64,000 bases of DNA from BB31 sp964582525. Its GTDB lineage: Bacteria; Pseudomonadota; Gammaproteobacteria; Beggiatoales; Beggiatoaceae. The position numbers and the translations under genes were made by a program. Each line of letters opens with the position of its first letter. The first letter of the stretch is position 1. This document shows positions 7,106-15,582 of the stretch, one piece after another. The notes beneath the pieces were generated by a model. The model was not told the origin of the DNA. It was given only the letters and a program-made list of their open reading frames with translations, and made no database searches. The DNA lies in assembly GCA_964582525.1 (NCBI GenBank), contig CAZOSP010000002.1:1-64000 (forward strand), in the 5' to 3' direction.

Positions 7106-10003
7106 TTACCCAAGATTTATCCCAAACAACTTCCGTATAAACGCGCCCGTATGCGATCCCTCTGTCGCTGCCACCTGCTCCGGCGTACCTTGCGCAATAA
7201 TCCGCCCGCCGCCGCTGCCGCCTTCGGGACCGAGATCAATCACCCAATCGGCGGTTTTGATCACATCCAAATTATGCTCAATCACCACCACCGTGCTGCC
7301 TTCATCGCGCAAACGGTGCAGCACCAGCAACAACTGCGCAATGTCGTGGAAATGCAAACCGGTGGTCGGTTCGTCGAGAATATACAAGGTCTTGCCAGTG
7401 TTGCGTTTGGACAACTCCCGCGACAACTTGACCCGCTGTGCTTCGCCGCCCGATAGCGTCACCGCGTTTTGTCCTAGCGTGATATAACTCAAACCCACAT
7501 CCATCAGCGTGTCCAACTTGCGTTTCAGCGGTGGAATCGCGCTAAAAAACCCCTGTGCCTCCTCTACCGTCATATTCAGCACCGCATCAATGCTTTTGCC
7601 TTTGTACTGAATATCCCGCGTTTCGCGGTTATAGCGTTGGCCGTGGCAAACATCGCACGGCACATACATATCCGGCAAAAAGTGCATTTCCACCTTAATC
7701 ACGCCGTCGCCTTTACACGCTTCGCAACGCCCGCCCTTGACGTTAAAGCTAAAACGCCCAGGTGCGTAACCCCGCGAGCGCGCCTCCGGCACCGCAGCGA
7801 ACAGATCGCGGATATGCGTAAACAAACCCGTATAAGTCGCCGGATTCGAGCGCGGCGTGCGCCCGATCGGCGACTGATCAATATCCACCACTTTATCAAA
7901 ATGTTCTAAACCTTCAATGCGCTGGTAAGGCGCGACATCAAGGCGGGCGCGGTTCAGATGATTAGCGGCGAGCGGATACAGGGTATCGTTGATCAAAGTC
8001 GATTTACCCGACCCCGACACGCCGGTGACGCACACCAACAAACCGGCAGGAATTTCTAAGGTGACTTTTTGTAAGTTATTGCCAGACGCGCCGATTAAGC
8101 GCAAAACTTGAGTTTTATCCGGTTTAGCGCGCTGTTCGGGAATGTCGATGGTTTTTTTGCCCGACAAGTATTGCCCGGTGATAGAAGCCTCCACCTGCTG
8201 AATCTCGTCAGCAGTCCCCTGCGCAACGATTTGCCCACCGTGAATCCCCGCCCCCGGACCCATATCAACAACTTGATCGGCAGCACGAATCGCCTCCTCG
8301 TCATGCTCAACCACAATCACCGTATTGCCTAAATCGCGCAAATGTAGCAAAGTTTTCAATAACCTATCATTATCACGCTGATGCAGCCCAATCGACGGCT
8401 CATCCAAAATATACATTACCCCCACCAAGCCCGCGCCGATTTGCGAAGCCAGCCGAATGCGCTGCGCCTCGCCGCCGGACAAGGTTTCCGCGCTGCGATC
8501 TAAACTTAAATAATTCAACCCCACATTGACCAGAAATTGCAGCCTTTCAATGATTTCTTTGCAAATTTTTGCCGCAATCTCACCGCGCCAGCCCGCCAGC
8601 CGTAAATTTGCAAAAAACACCGCCGCCTCGCCGACCGGCAGCCCGGTCAAAGCGGGCAAATTGCGCTCGGCGACAAACACATGCCGCGCCGCCTGATTTA
8701 ACCGCGCCCCGCCGCAAGCCCCGCACGGATGATGGCTTAAATACTTACTCAACTCCTCACGCACCGCCTCCGAATCCGTCTCCCGATAGCGCCGCTCCAG
8801 ATTCGGCAACACCCCCTCAAACGGCTTGCGTTTGCGATACGAACCGCTGCCGTCGTTAAAATAAGTGAAATCAATCTCGGTCTTGCCGCTACCGTACAAA
8901 ATCACCTGCTGCACTGTTTTCGGCAAATCCCGAAAAGAGACATATAAATCAAATTCATAGTGTGCCGCCAGCGTTTCCAACAAGTGAAAATACCAAGCGG
9001 TTTTACGATCCCAACCACGCACCGCGCCGTCTGCCAAACTCAACGATTCATCTGCCACCACCTTTTTCACATCAAAAAACGGCTTCACCCCCAAGCCATC
9101 GCAGTCCGGACACGCCCCCTGCGGACTATTAAACGAAAACAAACGCGGTTCAAGTTCAGACAACGCATAACCGCAAGTGGGGCAGGAAAAATTGGCGGAG
9201 AACAATAATTCGCCGGGCGTGCTAATCTCCCGATTAGCATTGCCGCCGCTTGCGGCGGCTGTGCCGTTCTGGAGAACGGCACTCCCAGAACGCATCGGCA
9301 CCACCAACGCCAACCCCTCACCCAACCGCAACGCCGTCTCAAACGACTCCGCCAAACGCAACCTCAAATCCTCGCGCACCTTAAACCGATCCACTACCAC
9401 CTCAATCGAATGCTTCTTACGCAACGCCAATGACGGCGGATCATCCAACATCACCACCTCACCGTTCACCCGCGCCCGCACAAACCCCTCCGCCCGCAGC
9501 CGCTCAAACACCTGCACATGCTCACCCTTACGCGCCTTAATCACCGGCGCGAGCAGCATCCACGCCGACTCCGGCGGTAAGCGCAACACCTCATCCAGCA
9601 TCTGACTGACGGTTTGCGCATTCAACTCAATCCCATGCTCAGGACAACGCGGCGTACCGACACGCGCAAACAGCAGGCGCAAATAATCGTAAATTTCCGT
9701 CACCGTGCCGACTGTCGAGCGCGGATTATGCGACGTTGACTTCTGCTCAATCGAAATCGCCGGCGATAGCCCCTCAATATGCTCCACCTCCGGCTTCTCC
9801 ATCACCGACAAAAACTGTCGCGCATACGCCGACAACGACTCCACATAACGCCGCTGCCCCTCCGCGTACAAGGTATCAAACGCCAGCGACGACTTGCCCG
9901 ACCCTGACAAGCCCGTAATCACAATCAACTTGTCACGCGGCAGTTCCAGATCGATATTCTTCAAATTATGCGTGCGCACACCGCGCAGGGTGATTTTGTC
10001 CAT
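7106..10003 (-). CDS. uvrA: UvrA, excinuclease ABC subunit A, with an in-frame repeat insert
   Basis: UvrA is the damage-sensing ATPase of nucleotide excision repair. Starting at 10003 (MDKITLRGVRTHNLKNI) gives 965 residues; the longer frame to 10072 lacks homology. Visible are two Walker A motifs (GLSGSGKSS and GVSGSGKST), two signature motifs (LSGGEAQR twice) and the zinc motifs CPTCG/CPDC, CGACGG and CEAC/CDVCHG. Between the stretch ALVVPM and LLFSANFSCPTCG lies an extra segment of about 27 residues, rich in S, A, G and N. It is encoded by a palindromic repeat at 9217-9288 and is absent from the usual family sequence. The gene is otherwise intact and is probably functional. Confidence 0.96.
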   Translation of the reverse strand: MDKITLRGVRTHNLKNIDLELPRDKLIVITGLSGSGKSSLAFDTLYAEGQRRYVESLSAYARQFLSVMEKPEVEHIEGLSPAISIEQKSTSHNPRSTVGTVTEIYDYLRLLFARVGTPRCPEHGIELNAQTVSQMLDEVLRLPPESAWMLLAPVIKARKGEHVQVFERLRAEGFVRARVNGEVVMLDDPPSLALRKKHSIEVVVDRFKVREDLRLRLAESFETALRLGEGLALVVPMRSGSAVLQNGTAAASGGNANREISTPGELLFSANFSCPTCGYALSELEPRLFSFNSPQGACPDCDGLGVKPFFDVKKVVADESLSLADGAVRGWDRKTAWYFHLLETLAAHYEFDLYVSFRDLPKTVQQVILYGSGKTEIDFTYFNDGSGSYRKRKPFEGVLPNLERRYRETDSEAVREELSKYLSHHPCGACGGARLNQAARHVFVAERNLPALTGLPVGEAAVFFANLRLAGWRGEIAAKICKEIIERLQFLVNVGLNYLSLDRSAETLSGGEAQRIRLASQIGAGLVGVMYILDEPSIGLHQRDNDRLLKTLLHLRDLGNTVIVVEHDEEAIRAADQVVDMGPGAGIHGGQIVAQGTADEIQQVEASITGQYLSGKKTIDIPEQRAKPDKTQVLRLIGASGNNLQKVTLEIPAGLLVCVTGVSGSGKSTLINDTLYPLAANHLNRARLDVAPYQRIEGLEHFDKVVDIDQSPIGRTPRSNPATYTGLFTHIRDLFAAVPEARSRGYAPGRFSFNVKGGRCEACKGDGVIKVEMHFLPDMYVPCDVCHGQRYNRETRDIQYKGKSIDAVLNMTVEEAQGFFSAIPPLKRKLDTLMDVGLSYITLGQNAVTLSGGEAQRVKLSRELSKRNTGKTLYILDEPTTGLHFHDIAQLLLVLHRLRDEGSTVVVIEHNLDVIKTADWVIDLGPEGGSGGGRIIAQGTPEQVAATEGSHTGAFIRKLFGINLG
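9217..9288. repeat. R1-type palindromic repeat inside uvrA
   Basis: Three nested arm pairs are visible: GCTAATC/GATTAGC, GCCGCCGC/GCGGCGGC and TGCCGTTCT/AGAACGGCA, followed by CTCCCAG. The first and second pairs match those in intergenic R1 units at 3268 and 27582. It keeps the uvrA frame open, adding about 27 residues between the conserved ATPase and zinc-finger portions. Confidence 0.85.
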
Positions 10004-10133
10004 AAAATCTAGGTTTTTCTCTTGAAAGTTGAAAACGCCGAAAAACGATACTGGTGTTATAGTTGGCTGCAATCACTCACTCACAACCACCCAATACAGG
10101 CGTAAAATACATGACATTAACAGGCTATATTAG

Positions 10134-10186
10134 CAGCCCGGTAGGGTGCGCGACATCTTTTCGTCGAAGCACGCGGTAGGGACTTG
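10134..10186. repeat. Dispersed palindromic repeat, family R2
   Basis: AGCCCGGTAGGGTGCGCGAC and the following ATCTTTTCGTCG match the R2 unit at 76-110. The right arm is changed (GAAGCACGCGG). It lies in the 311-bp divergent spacer between uvrA and phaC. The rest of that spacer holds the two promoters, which I cannot place with confidence. Confidence 0.8.
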
Positions 10187-10314
10187 TCGAATCAAGCACC
10201 CTTGATTGTGCTATGCAGCAATTATTTGTATATCAGCTATTTACTTCATTTTTTAAGTCAGCTAACCTATCCCTATTGGATGTTATACCTTAACTTACAG
10301 GAGATGAGCAACGT

Positions 10315-12069
10315 ATGAGCGAACCACAAAACGAATTTCAAAACCCGCAAGAAATTTTTGCAGCTTTTGCCAAGCAAGCAGAAGGCTTCATGCAGAGTTT
10401 TGCTGCCGAGCAAAATCAGGAAATGCTGAAGCAATTTAGCCAAGCGTGGAACAGTATTGCTGATGATGCGGCAAAAGAGCCGCAAAAATGGATGCACCTT
10501 GTGCAGGAATACCAACAGCAGCAAATGAATTTATGGATGAGTTTTTGGCAAAATCCAACTGCGGAACGTCAAGCGGTTGTCGCGCCCAGCAAAGGCGACC
10601 GTCGTTTTGTGGGCGATGCGTGGAATGAAAATCCGGTCTTCGATTATCTCAAACAATCCTATTTGCTGACTTCTGAGATGCTGATGAAAAGCGCGCAGGC
10701 GGCAAATTTGGATGAAGAAAATCAAAAACGCTTGAATTTTTATACACGCTATTTTGTGGATGCCATGTCGCCTAGCAATTTCGCCATGACAAATCCCGAA
10801 GTGATGCAGCAAGCCTTAGACACTAAAGGGCAAAGCTTATTGGATGGGTTGAAAAATCTGATCGCTGACATGGAAAAAGGGCGCATCAGCATGACGGATG
10901 AGTCCGCTTTCGTATTAGGCGAAAATCTCGCCACTACGCCTGGCGCGGTGGTGTTTGAAAACGATCTGATGCAGCTGATTCAATACGCACCTAGCACTGA
11001 CAGCGTTGCAGAAAACCCGGTTGTGATCGTACCGCCCTGTATTAATAAGTATTACATTATGGATTTACAGCCGAAAAATTCACTGGTTAAATACATGGTT
11101 GATCAGGGGCATACCGTGTTTTTGATCTCTTGGATCAATCCCGACGTGGAATTGTCCGATACGACTTGGGATGATTATATTGAAAAAGGCGTGTTACAGG
11201 CTTTTGACATCGCTAAAACCATCAGTGGCGCGAAAAAGCTCAATCCAGTGGCGTGGTGCGTGGGCGGTACCCTGCTCGGCATGGGCTTGTCGGTGCTTCA
11301 TGCGCGGCGTAAACAGGCAATGATCGGCTCGGCGACTTATTTAACCACCATGTTAGACTTTTCCGAGCCGGGCGATATTGGCGTATTTATTAACGAGGCG
11401 CAACTGGCGCACCGCGAAGCCCAACTGAAACACACCAAAGTCCTGTCTGGTAAAGATTTGGCTTTAGCTTTCAATATGTTGCGTTCAAACGATTTGATTT
11501 GGTCGTATGTGGTGAACAATTATCTGAAGGGGCAATCGCCCGCGCCTTTTGATATTTTGTACTGGAACAGCGATTCCACCAACCTGCCCGCGGCGATGTA
11601 TAGCTACTATCTGCGCAATATGTACATTGAAAATAATGTCACCAAACCCGATGCGCTGGAAGTGTGCGGCACGCAAAATAATCTGACCAAAATTAAAACG
11701 CCCAGTTATTTTTTATCGACCATCGATGATCACATCGCGCCTTGGCAAACCACTTTCAAAAGCACCGAAATCATGGCGGGTCCGATTGAATTTGTATTAG
11801 GCGGCAGCGGTCACATCGCTGGCGTTATCAACCCGCCGTACAAAGAAAAACGCAATCATTGGGTAAGCGGTCAATTGGGCGAAGGCGCGCAAAAATGGCT
11901 GGAAAGTGCGCAGTCTAAACCCGGAAGCTGGTGGCCCCACTGGTCGGAATGGATCAAGCAATACGCGGGCGAACAGGTGCCAGCGCGTAGCGAGTTGGGT
12001 AATAAGGATTACCCGGTCATTGAAGCGGCACCGGGGCGTTATGTGAAACGTCGGATTGACAGCCAATAG
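10315..12069 (+). CDS. phaC: Class I polyhydroxyalkanoate synthase PhaC
   Basis: This enzyme polymerises (R)-3-hydroxyacyl-CoA to PHA at the granule surface. It has 584 residues, as expected for class I. The lipase-like box is WCVGG with nucleophile C315. D472 in DDHIAPW and H500 in GSGHIAG complete the triad. The N-terminal region of about 100 residues is rich in Q, W and M, as in other PhaC proteins. AGGAG lies about 12 bases before the ATG. No phaA, phaB or phasin gene is adjacent in this window; the gene is flanked by uvrA and a restriction-modification island. Confidence 0.95.
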   Translation: MSEPQNEFQNPQEIFAAFAKQAEGFMQSFAAEQNQEMLKQFSQAWNSIADDAAKEPQKWMHLVQEYQQQQMNLWMSFWQNPTAERQAVVAPSKGDRRFVGDAWNENPVFDYLKQSYLLTSEMLMKSAQAANLDEENQKRLNFYTRYFVDAMSPSNFAMTNPEVMQQALDTKGQSLLDGLKNLIADMEKGRISMTDESAFVLGENLATTPGAVVFENDLMQLIQYAPSTDSVAENPVVIVPPCINKYYIMDLQPKNSLVKYMVDQGHTVFLISWINPDVELSDTTWDDYIEKGVLQAFDIAKTISGAKKLNPVAWCVGGTLLGMGLSVLHARRKQAMIGSATYLTTMLDFSEPGDIGVFINEAQLAHREAQLKHTKVLSGKDLALAFNMLRSNDLIWSYVVNNYLKGQSPAPFDILYWNSDSTNLPAAMYSYYLRNMYIENNVTKPDALEVCGTQNNLTKIKTPSYFLSTIDDHIAPWQTTFKSTEIMAGPIEFVLGGSGHIAGVINPPYKEKRNHWVSGQLGEGAQKWLESAQSKPGSWWPHWSEWIKQYAGEQVPARSELGNKDYPVIEAAPGRYVKRRIDSQ

Positions 12070-12078
12070 TCATCACTA

Positions 12079-12111
12079 AAACCTGACAGGTTTTGCAAAC
12101 ATGTCAGGTCT
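12079..12111. terminator. Hairpin, family R4, after phaC
   Basis: AAACCTGACAGG pairs imperfectly with CATGTCAGGT around TTTTGCAAA, 10 bases after the phaC stop. It may end phaC transcription. It also marks the left edge of restriction-modification island 1. Confidence 0.6.
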
Positions 12112-12114
12112 ATT

Positions 12115-12228
12115 TTTGATGGCATTGGTAAACCTGAACCGTTAAAAGAAAATCTGGCTGGTTTTTGGTCACAAGGTATGCCCAATCGAGGTCGAGAATG
12201 GGCGATTGGAATTGAGCATAAATTTTAG
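12115..12228 (+). pseudogene. Relic of a YoeB/Txe-type toxin gene
   Basis: Without any start codon, this frame reads FDGIGKPEPLKENLAGFW, which is the well-conserved central segment of YoeB/Txe mRNA interferases (compare FEGKGKPEPLK in E. coli YoeB). The catalytic C-terminal half is missing: after FWSQG the frame continues with unrelated residues to a TAG. The 5' half is also gone, cut off at the R4 hairpin. No YefM antitoxin is present. Confidence 0.75.
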
Positions 12229-12233
12229 TAGGA

Positions 12234-13094
12234 ATGATGCAGTTTATGAACGTAGAAACTAATTTTATTGAAGATAACGAAATATTCTTTACAAGGGAGA
12301 CGCAGACACCATACGATACTAAATATCGAGAATTATATTTTCGGGATAAGAATATATGGCTTTTTCGTGGAAATTCATTGGATGAAAATTTGTTTGATAA
12401 AGCGTTTATTGATTTAATAGTGACATCCCCACCTTATAATCTTGGAATTGATTACAACTCAAATGACGACACACTCGAATATGAACATTATCTGGATTTT
12501 TCTCGTCAATGGCTGACAAATTGTTTTAATTGGACAAAAAATCAAGGTAGATTATTGCTAAATGTTCCATTAGATAAAAACAAAGGCGGAAATAAAAGTG
12601 TTGGTGCAGATTTAACCACCATTGCAAAAAAAATGGGTTGGAAATATCATGCTACTATTGTTTGGAACGAGGGTAATATTTCAAGGCGTACCGCTTGGGG
12701 TTCGTGGAAATCGGCTTCTGCTCCGTATGTTATTGCACCTGTAGAATTAATTGTAATATTTTATAAAGATACTTGGAAAAAAACATCGGGTACAAAAATA
12801 TCCGATGTGTCGCGTGATGAATTTATGGAATGGACAAATGGACTTTGGACATTTAACGGAGAAAGCAAAAAAAGAATTGGTCATCCTGCACCGTTCCCGC
12901 GACAACTTCCATATCGTTGTATAAAATTATTTAGTTATGTTAATGATGTCGTTTTTGATCCATTCTGTGGCAGTGGCACTACTCTAATTGAAGCGCGTCT
13001 CAATAAAAGACGAGCTGTAGGCATAGAGTTAGATGAAGAATATTGCAAAATTGCTAAAAAACGCATTTTAAGTGAAATGACTTTGTTTGATTAA
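12234..13094 (+). CDS. Site-specific DNA methyltransferase, beta class (TSPPY type)
   Basis: A 286-residue DNA methyltransferase with the catalytic motif TSPPYNLG near residue 62 and the AdoMet site FDPFCGSGTT near residue 240. This order (IV before I) is the beta class. SPPY suggests N4-methylcytosine, although some N6-adenine enzymes also carry it. Start codons at 12234, 12237 and 12246 are all possible. The next gene, 21 bases downstream, encodes an HNH nuclease, so the pair is likely a type II restriction-modification system. Base composition is visibly A+T-richer than the flanking phaC gene, which suggests transfer. Confidence 0.9.
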   Translation: MMQFMNVETNFIEDNEIFFTRETQTPYDTKYRELYFRDKNIWLFRGNSLDENLFDKAFIDLIVTSPPYNLGIDYNSNDDTLEYEHYLDFSRQWLTNCFNWTKNQGRLLLNVPLDKNKGGNKSVGADLTTIAKKMGWKYHATIVWNEGNISRRTAWGSWKSASAPYVIAPVELIVIFYKDTWKKTSGTKISDVSRDEFMEWTNGLWTFNGESKKRIGHPAPFPRQLPYRCIKLFSYVNDVVFDPFCGSGTTLIEARLNKRRAVGIELDEEYCKIAKKRILSEMTLFD

Positions 13095-13115
13095 TTTGAT
13101 TAAATAGAGAGCATA

Positions 13116-13703
13116 ATGAGTAATAAAAAAGTGACGCAAGCGGATTTAGTCATGGAATATTTTATGTCTCATCCAAACAGAGATATTCCACACAATGAAA
13201 TTGTTCCTTGGTTATTGAGCGAGCATGAAAAACGAAGCGGGAAACCATTTGCAGACCCTGACCGGCAGATACGAATGTTAAGTCAAAAAGGCTTTCTTAT
13301 AAAAAAAGCAAAAGGTATTTATTGCTACGACTCTGAGGCTGTTATCAGCCGAGAGTTGCAAGATTTTTCTGAAGAACAAAAAGAATTTATCAAACACCGA
13401 GATGGTTATAAGTGTGTTATATGTGGAAAAGGTGTGGCAGATGGCATAGAACTTCACGTAGATCACATAAAGCCCAAAGATTTAGGTGGACAAGCAAGCA
13501 TTGAAAATGGACAAACTTTGTGTGCCAAACACAATTTCATGAAGAAAAATCTTAATCAAACTGAAACGGGAAAGAAAATGTTTATCAGGCTTTATGAGCT
13601 TGCCAAAGCTGAAAACAATGATGAACTACAAAAGTTTTGTGTAGATGTATTGAGTATGTACGAGAAGCACGATATTAATGGGCATATTGTGTGGAAACGG
13701 TAA
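13116..13703 (+). CDS. HNH endonuclease, probable cognate restriction enzyme
   Basis: A 195-residue protein with a helical N-terminal half (probable winged-helix, residues 1-70, with RQIRMLSQKGFL) and a C-terminal HNH domain. The zinc cysteines are in CVICGKG and LCAKHN, and the catalytic stretch is LHVDHIKPKDLGG, followed by N in IENGQTLC. Its position after the methyltransferase indicates a type II restriction endonuclease, but no target sequence can be read from it. Composition is A+T-rich, as in the methyltransferase gene. Confidence 0.82.
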   Translation: MSNKKVTQADLVMEYFMSHPNRDIPHNEIVPWLLSEHEKRSGKPFADPDRQIRMLSQKGFLIKKAKGIYCYDSEAVISRELQDFSEEQKEFIKHRDGYKCVICGKGVADGIELHVDHIKPKDLGGQASIENGQTLCAKHNFMKKNLNQTETGKKMFIRLYELAKAENNDELQKFCVDVLSMYEKHDINGHIVWKR

Positions 13704-13843
13704 GTTATCAACACCTCACGGCACGTATAAGTGTAATAATTGTTCCCACGACAGCCAAAAACTCATGTATGCAGTTTGGTTGGGTTGGCTATAGCACTTA
13801 GTCCCCCCTTAAACTCCCTTAAATTTCCTTTTAAAGAAAACCT

Positions 13844-15463
13844 ATGGAACTTCTTAATTTCTTCAAAAAAGAATCCAATATTCCTCTACGTCGATTGGTA
13901 TTTTTCGCGGCACTGGCAGGGATTTCTAACGGCATATTACTCGCTATTTTGAATATGGCAGCTCAAAATGTCGCCCATCAAATGATAGAACTGCATTTAT
14001 TCGTGCTGTATTTTTTAGCTTTTTTAGTCTATGCCTATTCGCAACGCTATCTGATGCTAAAAATGACTTTAAATATTGAAAACATGGTATGCAGTGTGCG
14101 CTTACGGATTGCCAAAAAAATTCAACAGGTAGAACTGCGTTATGTAGAACACAAAGGGCGCGAAGATTTATATTCAACCTTGCAACAACAAAGCAACTTT
14201 ATTGCTCAGATTGCTTTACAACTGAGTATTGCTATCGGCTCAGTATTTTTAATGAGCGTTACGTTAATTTATCTAGGTTTTATTTCTTTATCTAGTTTGC
14301 TCATGGTCTTAGCCATGATGGGCTTGTTATTACCCTTGCATATTCGTAATAATTATCGTGCACATCAAAGACTCACTGCTGCGGGGCAACAACAAGGGGC
14401 TATGTTTAACAACATTAACCACATCTTAGAAGGCTTCAAAGAATTAAAATTTAATCAAAAGAAAACTGAGGATATTTTTCAGCATTTAGAGGTTACTGCG
14501 CAGCTTGCACTTGATTCTCGTTTAGAAGCCTCGCAACTGGAAATTACTGTCATTACTTTTATCCGTCTGGCTTTTCTCGTATTACTGGCAATGCTGGTAT
14601 TTGTTGTTCCTGCCTTTACCCCCACTTATGCAGAGCAAATCTTTACCATCATTGCGACCATGTTGTTTATTTTAGCTCCGTTAAATCTTACTCTGTCTTC
14701 TGTCCCTATTATCAATCGGGCAAATGCTTCGGTGACGCAGCTTTATCGCTTAGAAACTGAACTGGATTTGGCTAAAGAATACAGTAGCAATAAACAGCTT
14801 ACTTATTTTGATAATTTTCAAGAGATTCAACTACAAGATATTGAATTTGAATATCGCAATGCGGAAAATGAATTATTATTTTCCATCAGTAAAATTAATT
14901 TTAATATGAAGCAAGGTGAAATTTTATTTATTGTTGGCGGTAATGGTAGCGGTAAATCGACTTTGCTAAAAGTACTATCCGGTTTATATTCAGCCAGTGC
15001 CGGAGAGTTATTTGTCAATCAGCATAGAATTGATAAAAATAATATACAAGCCTATCGAGAATTATTTGCTACTGTGATGACTGATTTTCATTTGTTTAAT
15101 CGCTTATATGGTATTAGCAATATAGACGAACAAGAAGTGCAAAAGCTGTTAGAAGAAATGGAGTTGCAGCATAAAACCAAGTTTGTCAATGGACGTTTTA
15201 CCAATATTGATTTATCGACCGGACAAAGAAAACGGCTGGCTTTTATTGTCGCGTATTTAGAAGATAAACCTATTTATATGTTTGATGAATTTGCGGCAGA
15301 TCAAGACCCACATTTTCGCCAATATTTCTATGAAGTGATTGTGCAACGCTTAAAGCAACAAGGTAAATCTGTGATTGCGGTGACGCATGATGAAAAATAT
15401 TTCAACTGTGCGGATCGTGTAGTAAAAATGGATTACGGACAACTTATGCCTTATGATGCGTAA
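13844..15463 (+). CDS. Cyclic-peptide-type ABC exporter (fused permease and ATPase)
   Basis: A 539-residue half-transporter: about six membrane helices in residues 15-285, then an ATPase domain. Walker A is GGNGSGKST with K371. The signature is LSTGQRKRLA, Walker B is IYMFDEFAADQDP and the switch is THDE. The DEFAADQDP pattern is characteristic of the SyrD/PvdE cyclic peptide transporter family. These export siderophore or microcin-like peptides, or periplasmic siderophore precursors. No peptide synthetase or precursor gene is nearby, so the substrate is open. AAAGAA upstream is a weak ribosome site. Confidence 0.85.
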   Translation: MELLNFFKKESNIPLRRLVFFAALAGISNGILLAILNMAAQNVAHQMIELHLFVLYFLAFLVYAYSQRYLMLKMTLNIENMVCSVRLRIAKKIQQVELRYVEHKGREDLYSTLQQQSNFIAQIALQLSIAIGSVFLMSVTLIYLGFISLSSLLMVLAMMGLLLPLHIRNNYRAHQRLTAAGQQQGAMFNNINHILEGFKELKFNQKKTEDIFQHLEVTAQLALDSRLEASQLEITVITFIRLAFLVLLAMLVFVVPAFTPTYAEQIFTIIATMLFILAPLNLTLSSVPIINRANASVTQLYRLETELDLAKEYSSNKQLTYFDNFQEIQLQDIEFEYRNAENELLFSISKINFNMKQGEILFIVGGNGSGKSTLLKVLSGLYSASAGELFVNQHRIDKNNIQAYRELFATVMTDFHLFNRLYGISNIDEQEVQKLLEEMELQHKTKFVNGRFTNIDLSTGQRKRLAFIVAYLEDKPIYMFDEFAADQDPHFRQYFYEVIVQRLKQQGKSVIAVTHDEKYFNCADRVVKMDYGQLMPYDA

Positions 15464-15582
15464 AGTTCCGTTGCAAGGGTGTAACCATTCCCCCGCCAAT
15501 CATGGCATAATGCCCTCCATGAAACTCAACGCCCACAGCCTTGCCCATAGCCTTCAACCTAGTGTTTTAAGGAGAACAGATT

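Noticed and set aside
7637..9605. Several long frames opposite uvrA
   Set aside because: They are shadows of uvrA caused by its base composition and lack conserved motifs or ribosome sites.
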